Source of the DNA: Rhodococcus sp. Leaf278
GTDB lineage: Bacteria; Actinomycetota; Actinomycetes; Mycobacteriales; Mycobacteriaceae
DNA length: 64,000 bases
Direction: 5' to 3'
Assembly: GCF_001426085.1 (NCBI RefSeq)
Contig: NZ_LMRR01000012.1
Location: 3,318 to 67,317 of the forward strand
Part shown: positions 49,846 to 58,438 of the stretch, piece after piece
Position numbering within the stretch: position 1 is the first letter of the stretch
Layout: the number at the start of each line of letters is the position of its first letter
The notes under the pieces: model-generated
Told to the model about the DNA's origin: nothing
Seen by the model: only the letters and a program-made list of their open reading frames with translations
The model's database searches: none
Made by a program: the position numbers and the translations under genes

Positions 49846-49851
49846 ACACTA
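49846..49851 (-). promoter_or_regulatory. Putative -10 box for a leaderless lipid-kinase transcript
   Basis: TAGTGT on the minus strand, 8 nt before the GTG at 49837. Confidence 0.4.
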
Positions 49852-49856
49852 TCGGG

Positions 49857-49984
49857 GCCGTTCCACAGGCTCCACTCCCGCCTCGAGCGGGTCGTTCCGC
49901 AGGCTCCACTGCGGGGTTGAGTGGGTCGTTCCGCAGGCTCCACTCCCGCCTCGAGCGGGTCGTTCCGCAGGCTCCACTCCCGTG
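49857..49984. repeat. 34-bp tandem repeat array (3 full units and a partial fourth)
   Basis: Units at 49857-49890, 49891-49924, 49925-49958 and 49959-about 49982. The consensus begins GTCGTTCCGCAGGCTCCACT and then CCCGCCTCGAGCGG; the second unit varies in the last third. CCCGC/GCGGG around CTCGA forms a small hairpin in units 1 and 3, and GCGG/CCGC pair across unit boundaries. The array lies in the divergent promoter region between the lipid-kinase and small membrane-protein genes. The same sequence occurs once in purE (5762-5785). It is not a CRISPR array: the units are contiguous without unique spacers. Confidence 0.9.
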
Positions 49985-49989
49985 TTGCC

Positions 49990-49995
49990 TAGGCT
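49990..49995 (+). promoter_or_regulatory. Putative -10 box for a leaderless transcript at 50002
   Basis: TAGGCT, 6 nt before the GTG at 50002. Confidence 0.4.
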
Positions 49996-50001
49996 GGTCG
50001 C

Positions 50002-50433
50002 GTGCCCACATCGACACCCGAGAACATCGTTCCGCCGGCCACCTTCCGATCCGCTGGGGTCCTCGTCGCGGCGCAGGGCGCGGCTTCGTTGATTGCCGCG
50101 TTCGTTCTACTGGTTCGGGCGATCTCCGGCGAAGGAGACAACGCTGTTGCCAACGGCTACGGCACCGCCGGGTGGTTCGGCGTACTGGGTATGGGAGTCG
50201 GGGCTGCCGGCGTCGCACTCATTCTCGGCAAACGCTGGGGCAGAGCCGTTGCCACCGTCGTGCAGTTGCTGTTGCTGCCGGTCGTCTGGTCGCTGTTGAC
50301 CGGATCGCACCAGACCGTCTACGGCGTCGTTCTCGGCATTGTCGTGATCGGTGTGCTCGTTCTGCTGTTCAGCCCACCCTCGTCGCGGTGGATGGCGGCC
50401 GAATACAGCGACGTCGACGACGAACTCGGCTGA
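50002..50433 (+). CDS. Small membrane protein (Rv3217c-like)
   Basis: 143 residues, four hydrophobic segments (SAGVLVAAQGAASLIAAFVL; WFGVLGMGVGAAGVALILG; VVQLLLLPVVWSLL; VVLGIVVIGVLVLLF). No signature of a known family beyond the actinobacterial hypothetical membrane protein at this position. Function unknown. The C-terminus is acidic. Stop lies 10 bp from the convergent GNAT gene. Confidence 0.75.
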   Translation: MPTSTPENIVPPATFRSAGVLVAAQGAASLIAAFVLLVRAISGEGDNAVANGYGTAGWFGVLGMGVGAAGVALILGKRWGRAVATVVQLLLLPVVWSLLTGSHQTVYGVVLGIVVIGVLVLLFSPPSSRWMAAEYSDVDDELG

Positions 50434-50443
50434 ATCCGACCCG

Positions 50444-50920
50444 TCACCGCGCCGTCGCGGCCAACTCGGCCAAGGCCCCCTCGGCCAACCGGTACGTGGT
50501 CCACTCGTCCTGCGGCTGCGCACCCAACGATCGGTAGAAGCCGATCGACGGGGTGTTCCAGTTCAGAACCGACCAGGTCAGCCTCGTGTAATCGTGGGCT
50601 ACGCACTCGGCAGCCAACGCGGCGAGCAACCCTTTTCCGAAGCCTCCTCCGCGCGCGGCCGGCTGTACGTAGAGGTCCTCCAGGTAGATGCCGTTGACGC
50701 CGTCCCACGTGGAGAAGTTCAGGAACCAGAGTGCGCACCCCACGACGACCCCCTCCTGGTCGGCGACGTGCGCGAACACCGACGGCTGGGCACCGAACAG
50801 CGCACGACGAAGGTGCTCTTCACCGACGGTGCACAGAGACGACGACTTCTCGTACGCAGCGAGTTCGTGCACCAAACCGGTGATGGCGGGAACATCGGAC
50901 TCGGTGGCCCGGCGGATCAT
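50444..50920 (-). CDS. GNAT-family N-acetyltransferase (Rv3216-like)
   Basis: 158 residues. Starts MIRRATESDVPAITGLVHEL, typical of GNAT proteins; the acetyl-CoA loop is in LYVQPAARGGGFGKGLLAAL (Q/RxxGxG/A-like) and the final strand LTWSVLNWNTPSIGFYRSLG. Spermidine/diamine acetyltransferase-like sequence, but the substrate is not certain. It overlaps the upstream histidine-phosphatase gene by 4 bp, so the two are co-translated. Confidence 0.87.
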   Translation of the reverse strand: MIRRATESDVPAITGLVHELAAYEKSSSLCTVGEEHLRRALFGAQPSVFAHVADQEGVVVGCALWFLNFSTWDGVNGIYLEDLYVQPAARGGGFGKGLLAALAAECVAHDYTRLTWSVLNWNTPSIGFYRSLGAQPQDEWTTYRLAEGALAELAATAR

Positions 50921-51558
50921 CGACGGTCCTCTTTTCGAACGGACGCTGCGGTCAGAATCGAGGGGTGCACGTTGTGTGCGACCAGCTGGCGGAAAGAATG
51001 CTCGAATCCGAGAAGCGAGTACGCGGCGGGCGAGAGCGCAAACCGCTTGCCCTCGGTGATCGAAGCCTCGGTCCAGCCGGCGATGAGTGCACGGGAGAAG
51101 TGGCCGTGACCGACCAACACGACGTCACGATCGGACAGCAGCGGTAGGACGACCGAGAGCACCAGCTCCACTCGCACGGCGATGTCGCCGATCGACTCTC
51201 CGCCGGGACAGGGATGCGTCCACACCGTCCAATGCGGAACCGTCTCGTGTATCTCCGTTGACGTGATGCCCTCGTAGTCCCCGTAGTCCCACTCCGACAA
51301 CGCATCCCACGTTCGGTCGATGTGTAGGCCAGCGAGGTCGGCGGTCCTACGGGCACGCTCCCGCGGACTCGAGATCACCAGAGGATCCCGCAGGTTCAAC
51401 AACTGCAGCAGTGAGCCGGCGTCGACAGCCTGTTGCTCGCCGACGCTCGTGAGCGGGACGTCCGTGTTGCCGGTGTGTTTACCGGCCAGGGCCCATTCGG
51501 TCTCCCCGTGCCGGAGAAGAACAACTCTGCCGGCCTCGACACCGCCGTGTGTGGTCAT
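50917..51558 (-). CDS. Histidine phosphatase family protein (phosphoglycerate mutase-like)
   Basis: About 213 residues from ATG 51558; ATG 51570 would add MIVF. Phosphohistidine motif VVLLRHGETEWALAGKHTGN (the RHG of the family), later catalytic GHGHFSRAL and LSEWDYGDYEG. Resembles mycobacterial Gpm2/Rv3214, an acid phosphatase. In the mycobacterial locus an isochorismate synthase gene (entC) lies between this gene and the acetyltransferase; here the two overlap directly. Confidence 0.87.
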   Translation of the reverse strand: MTTHGGVEAGRVVLLRHGETEWALAGKHTGNTDVPLTSVGEQQAVDAGSLLQLLNLRDPLVISSPRERARRTADLAGLHIDRTWDALSEWDYGDYEGITSTEIHETVPHWTVWTHPCPGGESIGDIAVRVELVLSVVLPLLSDRDVVLVGHGHFSRALIAGWTEASITEGKRFALSPAAYSLLGFEHSFRQLVAHNVHPSILTAASVRKEDRR

Positions 51559-51757
51559 GAACACGATCATGCCTGTAGTCGTGATGTGGCCTTTGTCATA
51601 GGCACCCTGAACATGTGTCCGAAAATTCCATTGAGCACAGACCTACCGGCCGGTTACCCTCACTTCAATCTTTGCCGCCGTGCGCCTCAGCCAGCTCCGA
51701 AACTCTGCGCGCGGCCTCGGCATGCCTCGTAGCGTTCGATCACCGATCTGGAGAACA

Positions 51758-53224
51758 ATGACCGACCTGAGCAAGCCCGCGGCGACCGACGCACCGCAGA
51801 AGCTCGACGGAGCGCTGCTGAAAATTGCCGGCGTCGTGGTGCTCGGCGCGATCATGTCCATCCTCGACGTCACCGTCGTCAGCGTCGCTCTCCGCACATT
51901 CACCGACGTGTTCGACACGACGTACGCCAACGCCGCGTGGACCATGACGGGCTACACGCTCGCTCTGGCGACCGTCATACCCCTGACCGGCTGGGCCGCC
52001 GATCGCTTCGGAACGAAACGCCTCTACATCACCGCGCTCGTGCTGTTCGTGCTCGGTTCGGTGCTGTGCAGCTTTGCCTGGGACATCACCTCGCTCATCG
52101 TGTTCCGAGTGTTGCAAGGCCTCGGAGGCGGCATGCTGATGCCGCTGGGCATGACGATCATGACCCGCGCTGCCGGTCCCGAGCGCATCGGCCGAGTGAT
52201 GGCCGTGCTGGGTGTTCCCATGCTCATCGGGCCCATCGCCGGCCCCATTCTCGGCGGCTGGCTGATCGAGGCAGCGAGCTGGCACTGGATCTTCCTCATC
52301 AACCTGCCGATCGGCATCGTTGCGCTGATTGCCGCGGTGGCCATCTTCCCCAAGGACAACCCGACTCCGTCCGAATCCTTCGACTTTCGCGGCATGCTGA
52401 TGCTCTCGCCCGGTCTGGCACTGTTTCTCTACGGCGCGTCCTCGGTCGTCGAGACGGAAACCGTCCTCGCTGTGAAAGTGCTGGCTCCGGTCCTCGTCGG
52501 CCTGGTGTTGATCGTCCTGTTCGTCTTCCATGCACTCCGGGTGGAGCACCCGTTGATCGATTTGCGCCTGTTCAGGAACCGATCGCTGTCCGTAGCCGTG
52601 ATCACCACGACGCTGTTCATGGTGGCCTTCATGGGCGCGGGCCTGCTGTTCCCCAGTTACTTCCTGCTGCGCGGAGAATCGACTCTGTCGGCTGGGCTCC
52701 TGCTCGCCCCGCAGGGCATCGGCGCGATGATCGCGATGCCGATCGCGGGGGTGATCGCCGACAGAACCGGTCCCGGCAGAATCGTGCTCGCGGGCATGGT
52801 GCTCATCACTGCGGGCATGGCGGTGTTCACACAGGTAGGCACCAGTACGTCCTACACACTGCTGATCGGCGCTCTGTTCGTCATGGGACTCGGACTCGGT
52901 TCGACGATGATGCCGATCATGACGGCGGCTCTGCAGACATTGACCAACGACACCGTCGCTCGCGGCTCCACCTTGATGAACATCGTTCAGCAGGCCGCCG
53001 GCTCGATCGGTACGGCCCTGATGTCGGTGGTGCTGACAGCTCAACAGAAGCCCGCACTGACCGCCACCGACCAGGTCGAAGCGTTCGACATCTCGGCCAG
53101 AGCCTTCGGTACCACCTTCACGGTTGCCCTGGTTCTCATCGTTGCCACGTTCGTTCCCGCGTTCTTTCTGCCCCGAACCAAGCACGTGAGCGAGGGGGCG
53201 GCGGCACCGATCGTCGTGCACTGA
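51758..53224 (+). CDS. DHA2-type MFS multidrug exporter (EmrB/QacA family)
   Basis: 488 residues from ATG 51758, with GGAG close upstream. Fourteen hydrophobic helices in the DHA2 pattern. Motif D1 LDVTVVSVALRTFTDVF and motif A region GWAADRFGTKRLY match proton-driven drug exporters; motif C appears in VPMLIGPIAGPILGGWLIEA. The substrate is unknown. This gene lies where other actinobacteria have different content between the phosphatase and the ParA-like gene; it diverges from the phosphatase. No TetR gene is adjacent. Confidence 0.88.
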   Translation: MTDLSKPAATDAPQKLDGALLKIAGVVVLGAIMSILDVTVVSVALRTFTDVFDTTYANAAWTMTGYTLALATVIPLTGWAADRFGTKRLYITALVLFVLGSVLCSFAWDITSLIVFRVLQGLGGGMLMPLGMTIMTRAAGPERIGRVMAVLGVPMLIGPIAGPILGGWLIEAASWHWIFLINLPIGIVALIAAVAIFPKDNPTPSESFDFRGMLMLSPGLALFLYGASSVVETETVLAVKVLAPVLVGLVLIVLFVFHALRVEHPLIDLRLFRNRSLSVAVITTTLFMVAFMGAGLLFPSYFLLRGESTLSAGLLLAPQGIGAMIAMPIAGVIADRTGPGRIVLAGMVLITAGMAVFTQVGTSTSYTLLIGALFVMGLGLGSTMMPIMTAALQTLTNDTVARGSTLMNIVQQAAGSIGTALMSVVLTAQQKPALTATDQVEAFDISARAFGTTFTVALVLIVATFVPAFFLPRTKHVSEGAAAPIVVH

Positions 53225-53230
53225 CGCGCC

Positions 53231-53250
53231 CGAGAGATGTCGAACTCTCG
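53231..53250 (+). terminator. Weak hairpin after the MFS gene
   Basis: CGAGAG / CTCTCG around an 8-nt loop, 6 bp after the stop. Confidence 0.3.
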
Positions 53251-53283
53251 CTGATCCGCGGAATGTACGCAAGGATCGAAGCC

Positions 53284-54078
53284 GTGACGACAATTCTTGC
53301 GGTAGCGAATCAGAAGGGCGGCGTGGCCAAGACCACCACGGTGGCCTCGCTCGCAGCAGCGCTCCACGCGCTCGACCGACGTGTCCTGGTGGTCGACCTC
53401 GACCCGCAGGGCTGTTTGACGTTCTCTCTGGGGCACAACCCCGACAAGCTCGAATCCTCGGTACACGAGGTTTTGACCGGGGACGCCAAGGTGGAGGATG
53501 TGCTGATCGAAACGGCGGAGGGAATCGTCCTGTTGCCGGCCACGATCGATCTCGCCGGTGCCGAGGCGCTGCTGCTGATGCGGGCGGGTCGCGAATTCGC
53601 ACTGAAGCGTGCGCTCGCTCCCATACTCGACGACTTCGATGTCGTCGTCATCGATTGCCCGCCGTCACTGGGGGTGCTGACTCTCAACGGCCTCACCGCC
53701 GCGCAGTCGGTGTTGGTACCTCTGCAGTGCGAAACACTCGCCCATCGGGGAGTGGGTCAGCTGTTGCGAACGGTGTCCGAGGTTCAGCAGATCACCAACC
53801 CCGACCTGACGTTGCTCGGTGCGCTCCCCACGTTGTTCGATGCTCGAACCACCCACAGCAGGGACGTACTCGGTGATGTCTCCGACCGATACTCGCTCCT
53901 GGTCCTCGCGCCGCCGATCCCGCGGACCGTTCGCTTCGCCGAGGCGAGCGCGTCGGGCGCGACCGTACTGTCGGGACGAAAGAACAAGGGCGCGCAGGCG
54001 TATCGAGAACTGGCCGAGAACCTCCTGGCGCACTGGAACGACGGAGCCGAGCTGAAGACCTACGATCCAGCCTCGTAG
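53284..54078 (+). CDS. Orphan ParA-family ATPase (Rv3213c-like)
   Basis: 264 residues from GTG 53284 (VTTILAVANQKGGVAKTTTV); ATG 53263 is an alternative. Deviant Walker A in NQKGGVAKTTTVASLAAAL, Walker A' and B in VLVVDLDPQG and VVVIDCPPSLG. No ParB-type gene or centromere-like array is nearby, so it is not a classical chromosome partition locus; homologues sit next to rhlE in mycobacteria and the role is uncertain. Its stop codon lies in a 20-bp duplicated segment. Confidence 0.88.
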   Translation: MTTILAVANQKGGVAKTTTVASLAAALHALDRRVLVVDLDPQGCLTFSLGHNPDKLESSVHEVLTGDAKVEDVLIETAEGIVLLPATIDLAGAEALLLMRAGREFALKRALAPILDDFDVVVIDCPPSLGVLTLNGLTAAQSVLVPLQCETLAHRGVGQLLRTVSEVQQITNPDLTLLGALPTLFDARTTHSRDVLGDVSDRYSLLVLAPPIPRTVRFAEASASGATVLSGRKNKGAQAYRELAENLLAHWNDGAELKTYDPAS

Positions 54079-54103
54079 CACCGAATCCAGCCTTGTAGCA
54101 CCG
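54065..54103 (+). repeat. 20-bp direct duplication over the parA-like stop codon
   Basis: ATCCAGCCTCGTAGCACCG at 54065-54083 and ATCCAGCCTTGTAGCACCG at 54085-54103. The first copy carries the TAG stop; the second places another TAG in the next period. Confidence 0.7.
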
Positions 54104-54120
54104 GTAGTACGACGGCCTGA

Positions 54121-55374
54121 TCAGCCCAGCGCGACCAGGTCGTCGCCGCGCTGCTCGACGATCACATCGCCGATCACCGACGTCTGCACCGGACCGACGT
54201 AGTCGCCCCGGTCGACGGGTATGTCGTCGATCGACACGCCGGTGGCGAGATCGACCACCGCGATACCGTCGGGTACGGGGACGATGAGCCGGCCGGCCAT
54301 GACGGTGCCGCTTCCGAGGGCCCCGGGGATGGACCACACGGGGGACAAGCCGGTAATATCGAGCGCCTGCACCCCGGCACCGGTGAACCAGGTGAACACC
54401 GAACCTGCCTTCGTTGCAGGCAGATTGGGTGACTCCTGCTCGGGGGACACAGACGAAGCCAGGTCGAATTCGGATATCCGCGACGCCGAGTTGTCGTACA
54501 GTCCCACCCGATCGGGTGCGCCGTTCTCGGCTGGAAGATAAAGCGCTACAACGCTTTCGGTGACGGCAATGATATGTCCGGCACTAGCAGAATCGGGCCC
54601 GGGAACGAGCTCGGGCACCACCGTCGACCCGTACTCCTCGGGTTCATTCGCGTCCTTGGGAGCAGGGTTGATCAGAGACAAGCGCGCAGCAGCTTCGCCC
54701 GGGCATTGCTCCAGCACGGCGGTCCGCGAGTTCGTCGACGCCGAGGACAGCAGCGTGCACCCGGTTCTCGGCTGACTGCCCGGATTGACCGGGGCATCGA
54801 CGCGACCGTATTCGAGGGTGCGCACCATGTCCGATCGCCACAGCTCCATGCGGGTGTTGCCCCTCGACGTCACGTAGGTGCCGTCGGACGACAGGCGAAC
54901 CGCATCGTCGGCATCGGACGTGCGCTGCGCCTTGCGCTGTCCTGTGGATCCGTCGAGTTCGGTCACCTGGGAGCAACCGCGGTCGTCACGGTAGACCGCG
55001 ATTGCGGTGTTCCATGCTGCGACCACCGAGCACAGCGGGAGATCGCGCGTGTACGACCAAGACTGTTCACCCGACCGCGGATCGCGGCCGAGGACGGAGC
55101 CGCCGTCGGCAGTCACCACCGTGGATCCCGCGACGACGGGAGCCGGGGTACGCGTCGAGTCCGTTGCTGCGCTCGGCGCACGCCACAGCTCGATCAGCGC
55201 GGTGGGTACCGATGCGGCCGGTTCCGGCAGAGGTAGCGGCTCCGCTGCCGACACCGACGTGGTACCGCGGGCGTCGCCGGTCAACCAGGCAACGCTCGCG
55301 GCCACGACCACCACCACTGCAATGACGGCGGCGACGACGAGGTCGTTTCTTGTCCGACGTTCTGGAGCCAACAC
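54121..55374 (-). CDS. Membrane-anchored PQQ-type beta-propeller protein (Rv3212-like)
   Basis: 417 residues. One N-terminal helix (NDLVVAAVIAVVVVVAASVA) anchors a periplasmic-side beta-propeller of PQQ-binding-like repeats (GRDPRSGEQSWSYTRDLPLC and similar). GTG start 55374, with TAGTCT 6 nt upstream overlapping the rhlE stop. Mycobacterial Rv3212 is an uncharacterised homologue. No catalytic residues are recognisable; the propeller may be a protein-binding scaffold. Confidence 0.82.
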   Translation of the reverse strand: MLAPERRTRNDLVVAAVIAVVVVVAASVAWLTGDARGTTSVSAAEPLPLPEPAASVPTALIELWRAPSAATDSTRTPAPVVAGSTVVTADGGSVLGRDPRSGEQSWSYTRDLPLCSVVAAWNTAIAVYRDDRGCSQVTELDGSTGQRKAQRTSDADDAVRLSSDGTYVTSRGNTRMELWRSDMVRTLEYGRVDAPVNPGSQPRTGCTLLSSASTNSRTAVLEQCPGEAAARLSLINPAPKDANEPEEYGSTVVPELVPGPDSASAGHIIAVTESVVALYLPAENGAPDRVGLYDNSASRISEFDLASSVSPEQESPNLPATKAGSVFTWFTGAGVQALDITGLSPVWSIPGALGSGTVMAGRLIVPVPDGIAVVDLATGVSIDDIPVDRGDYVGPVQTSVIGDVIVEQRGDDLVALG

Positions 55375-55380
55375 GAAGGA

Positions 55381-55386
55381 AGACTA
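55381..55386 (-). promoter_or_regulatory. Putative -10 box for a leaderless beta-propeller-gene transcript
   Basis: TAGTCT on the minus strand, 6 nt before the GTG at 55374; it includes the rhlE stop codon. Confidence 0.35.
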
Positions 55387-57045
55387 TTCCGAAGCGCCCG
55401 CAGTCGACGGTCCGGCATCGGCCGAGGATCCGCTGGAGCGACGGCGCCTGCGGCGGCGTGGGGCAGTCTTGGTGGCCGTGTCTGCGGATGCCGCATCGGC
55501 CGTATCGGCTTGTCCAACAACTGAAGTGGCGGCAGAGTCGGAATCGTTCGACGCCGAGGCGGAGCCTGTGGTGTTGTCGCCGCCCTGCCCTGCGCGAGTG
55601 CGACGGCGACTGCGTGAGCGGCGGGGCTTGGTCGCCGACGACGCGTCGGTGGCAGGAGCTCCCGCAGCGGTCTCGCCGTCTTCCTCCACCTTCTCCGGGG
55701 CACGCGAGGGCGCTGTGCGTACGGTGCCGGTGGCGTCGGTGGCGATACCGAGGTCGGTGAACAGGTGCGGTGAGCTCGAGTACGTCTCGACCGGATCCGG
55801 CATACCGAGATCGAGCGCCTTGTCGATCAGCTGCCAGCGGGGGATGTCGTCCCAGTCGACCAGAGTGACTGCGATGCCGGTGCGTCCGGCACGGCCGGTG
55901 CGACCGATGCGGTGCACGTATGTCTTCTCGTCCTCGGGGCACTGGTAGTTGATGACGTGGGTGACGTCGTCGATGTCGATTCCGCGTGCTGCGACATCGG
56001 TGGCGACGAGGACGTCGATCTTGCCGGTGCGGAACGCCTTGAGAGCCTTCTCGCGCTGGACCTGACCGAGGTCACCGTGCACGGCACCGACCGAGTAGCC
56101 GCGCTCGGCCAGCTCGTCGGCGACCTTCTGGGCGGTGCGCTTGGTACGAGTGAACACCATCGTCGCGCCGCGACCCTCGGCCTTGAGGACCTTGGCGACC
56201 ATCTCGACCTTGTCGAGTGCGTGCGCCCGGTAGACGTGCTGAGCGGTGCGGTCGTGGACGGCGGACGACTCCGCTTCCTCGGCCCGGATGTGCGTCGGCT
56301 GCGTCAGGAACGTGCGAGCCAGCGTGATGATCGGGCCGGGCATCGTGGCGGAGAACAGCATCGTCTGACGCTTGTCGGGGACCATGCCCAGGATGCGTTC
56401 GATGTCGGGCAGGAACCCGAGGTCGAGCATCTCGTCGGCTTCGTCGAGAACCAGCACGCCGACCTTGCCGAGGATCAGGTGATTCTGCTTGGCGAGATCG
56501 AGCAGACGACCGGGAGTTCCGACGACGACATCGACCCCGTTCTGCAGCGCGCTGATCTGAGCCTCGTACGGGCGGCCACCGTAGATGGAGAGCACCTTGA
56601 CGGGGCCGTTGGCACCGCTGAGGTACTTCGAGGCGTTCTCGAGGTCGGAGCTGACCTGGACGCACAGTTCACGGGTCGGAACGATGATCAGAGCACGTGG
56701 GGTGCCGTCGAGCGGTGAGGTACCGGAGTTCTCGGTGGCGAGCCGGTGCAGCAGTGGAACACCGAAGCCGAACGTCTTGCCCATGCCGGTACGAGCCTGA
56801 CCGATGAGGTCGTCGCCCGCGATGGCGAGCGGCAGCGTCAGCTCCTGGATGGCGAAGGTGCGCTCGATTCCCATCTCGGACAGAGCGCGAACGATGGCTG
56901 CGTCGACGTTCAGTTCCGCGAACGTGGGAGGTACGTGGGTGTCGTCCAGCTGGGCCGACAACGTCGTGTCGCCGGTCTCGGATTCTTGGTCGATGACTAT
57001 CTTGCTCAGGGGACTGGCCTTCCTCGTGTTCGAACGCGCGCACAA
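55384..57045 (-). CDS. rhlE: DEAD-box RNA helicase (RhlE-like)
   Basis: 553 residues. Motifs: Q motif TFAIQELTLPLAIAGDDLIG, Walker A ARTGMGKTFGFGVPL, DEAD box VLVLDEADEMLDLGFLPDI, SAT FSATMPGP, and the C-terminal RGIDIDDVTHVINYQ and HRIGRTGRAGRTG. A long Ala/Ser/Arg-rich C-terminal tail (about 130 residues) may bind RNA. GTG 57045 is used as the start; family similarity begins near a CTG (LSKIVIDQESETG), so the true start is not certain. Homologue of Rv3211. Confidence 0.93.
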   Translation of the reverse strand: MCARSNTRKASPLSKIVIDQESETGDTTLSAQLDDTHVPPTFAELNVDAAIVRALSEMGIERTFAIQELTLPLAIAGDDLIGQARTGMGKTFGFGVPLLHRLATENSGTSPLDGTPRALIIVPTRELCVQVSSDLENASKYLSGANGPVKVLSIYGGRPYEAQISALQNGVDVVVGTPGRLLDLAKQNHLILGKVGVLVLDEADEMLDLGFLPDIERILGMVPDKRQTMLFSATMPGPIITLARTFLTQPTHIRAEEAESSAVHDRTAQHVYRAHALDKVEMVAKVLKAEGRGATMVFTRTKRTAQKVADELAERGYSVGAVHGDLGQVQREKALKAFRTGKIDVLVATDVAARGIDIDDVTHVINYQCPEDEKTYVHRIGRTGRAGRTGIAVTLVDWDDIPRWQLIDKALDLGMPDPVETYSSSPHLFTDLGIATDATGTVRTAPSRAPEKVEEDGETAAGAPATDASSATKPRRSRSRRRTRAGQGGDNTTGSASASNDSDSAATSVVGQADTADAASADTATKTAPRRRRRRRSSGSSADAGPSTAGASE

Positions 57046-57348
57046 GGAAGGGCACAGGCCTATTGCCGGCCGAAGTCGATGCCCTCAATCCGATGTGATG
57101 TCGCCGTCAGCCTCAGCGCGGCCACGGACTGCGATGTCCGCTGCGGCGAAGCTGTCGAGGCGACCCGGATCAGGTGCGCACACATTATCGATGACCGTCA
57201 CGTGTTCTTCGGTCCGTTCCATCGGTCCGCGAGCGACGATCGAGCACCATGGTAGCTTGCCGAACCGAATTCACCATCGTCGGCCGGTCACGGCAGGTAC
57301 GACGCGTGCCGAGGCGGGGTGTGGCGCGCGGGACTACGATTGCCACCC
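57046..57348. other. 303-bp divergent intergenic region (rhlE / ferritin-like gene)
   Basis: No gene seen. It holds the rhlE leader and, at its right end, a TACGAT -10-like box (57335-57340). Confidence 0.4.
57335..57340 (+). promoter_or_regulatory. Putative -10 box for a leaderless ferritin-like-gene transcript
   Basis: TACGAT, 8 nt before the ATG at 57349. Confidence 0.35.
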
Positions 57349-58068
57349 ATGGGAGCTCACTCGCCGGAGTCGTCGTCGTCCGTAGATGCATCCACCACGC
57401 TCGTCGAGCCGGCCGAGCCGGCCATCGCGCACGATCACCCGGGAGTTCCGGACTTGTTCGCAGTCCTCGCCTACGGCGAGATCTCGGCTTTCTATCGCCT
57501 GGCCGAGGATGCGCGAATGGCTCCGTCGATGGAGGGTCGCGTGGCTCTGGCCAGCATGGCGGCGGCGGAGATGAGCCACTTCGAAACACTCGAACGAGCG
57601 TTGTCCGTTCGGGGTCTCGACGTGTACGCCTCGATGGCTCCGTTCGTGCGTGCTCTGGACGAATATCACGCATCCACCACCCCCTCGACGTGGCTGGAGT
57701 CCCTGGTCAAGGCCTACGTGGGTGACGGAATCGCAGCGGACTTCTACCGTCAGATCGCGCACACCCTCGATCCCGACGTCGCGGAGATCGTGCGCGACGT
57801 GCTGGCCGAGACCGGACATTCGGAGTTCGTCGTCCACGAAGTATCCGAGCGGGTTCGGGCGAGCTCGCAGGACAAGGCGCGGCTGATGCTGTGGGGTCGC
57901 CGTCTGCTCGGCGAAGCCATCACCCAGGCGCAGTTCGTGCTCGCACAACGCGAGTCGTTGACCGATCTCGTCATCACCGCCTCGGGCGACCTCAACGGGG
58001 TGGTCGCACTGTTCGATCGGATGCAGGAACAGCACTCGGAGCGAATGTCCTCGCTCGGGCTGGACTGA
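57349..58068 (+). CDS. Ferritin-like fold protein (Rv3210c-like)
   Basis: 239 residues from ATG 57349 (MGAHSPESSSSVDAST). A four-helix bundle with metal-binding-type residues EISAFYRLAEDARM, AAAEMSHFETLERA and LAETGHSEFVVHEV (Glu-x6-Glu and ExxH patterns), so it may bind a diiron centre. Related proteins are annotated as tRNA hydroxylase-like or hypothetical; the true reaction is unknown. Divergent from rhlE as in mycobacteria. Confidence 0.82.
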   Translation: MGAHSPESSSSVDASTTLVEPAEPAIAHDHPGVPDLFAVLAYGEISAFYRLAEDARMAPSMEGRVALASMAAAEMSHFETLERALSVRGLDVYASMAPFVRALDEYHASTTPSTWLESLVKAYVGDGIAADFYRQIAHTLDPDVAEIVRDVLAETGHSEFVVHEVSERVRASSQDKARLMLWGRRLLGEAITQAQFVLAQRESLTDLVITASGDLNGVVALFDRMQEQHSERMSSLGLD

Positions 58069-58199
58069 CACCTTCCACTCCGGTGCTGGATGACCGCTCA
58101 GGTCCGTGTTCGCTGACAGCACAGGGCGTCGGGCGGCTGGGCCGACCCCGCTGCACTAGCCTGGCGTGAGCAGAGTTGTCGAGAGTTCGGAGGTTGACC

Positions 58200-58427
58200 G
58201 TGGAGGTCAAGATCGGTGTTTCGGAGAGTTCCCGTGAGCTCGTCGTGAACAGCACGCAGTCCCCGGCCGAGGTCGAAGCGCTCGTATCGACCGCTTTCGC
58301 CGGTAAGGACGGAGTGCTGTCGTTGGAGGACGAGAAGGGACGCAAGTACTTGATCCAGGCCGCCAAGGTGTCGTACGTCGAGATCGGTCCGTCCGATGCT
58401 CGGAAGGTCGGATTCGCGACCTCCTGA
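58200..58427 (+). CDS. DUF3107 family protein (TB9.4-like)
   Basis: 75 residues from GTG 58200, with CGGAGG 7 nt upstream (VEVKIGVSESSRELVVNSTQ). Small soluble protein found across actinobacteria (Rv3208A/TB9.4). No known motif; function unknown. Followed 11 bp later by a perfect palindromic terminator. Confidence 0.88.
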   Translation: MEVKIGVSESSRELVVNSTQSPAEVEALVSTAFAGKDGVLSLEDEKGRKYLIQAAKVSYVEIGPSDARKVGFATS

Positions 58428-58438
58428 GACCGCCGGGA

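Noticed and set aside
49857..49984. CRISPR array
   Set aside because: Units are directly adjacent without unique spacers, only four copies exist, and no cas genes are present.
51937..53283. A plus-strand frame joined in-frame to the ParA-like gene suggesting a 713-residue fusion
   Set aside because: The upstream part runs in a wrong frame through the MFS gene and lacks any recognisable domain; the ParA domain has its own start at 53284.
53284..54078. Chromosome partition locus (parABS)
   Set aside because: Only a ParA-like ATPase is present; there is no ParB gene, parS-like repeat or origin-linked gene such as dnaA or gidB.
56990..57045. A CTG start for rhlE like that proposed for rsgA
   Set aside because: A GTG is available in frame at 57045 within a reasonable distance, so a non-canonical start is not needed, although similarity does begin near the CTG.
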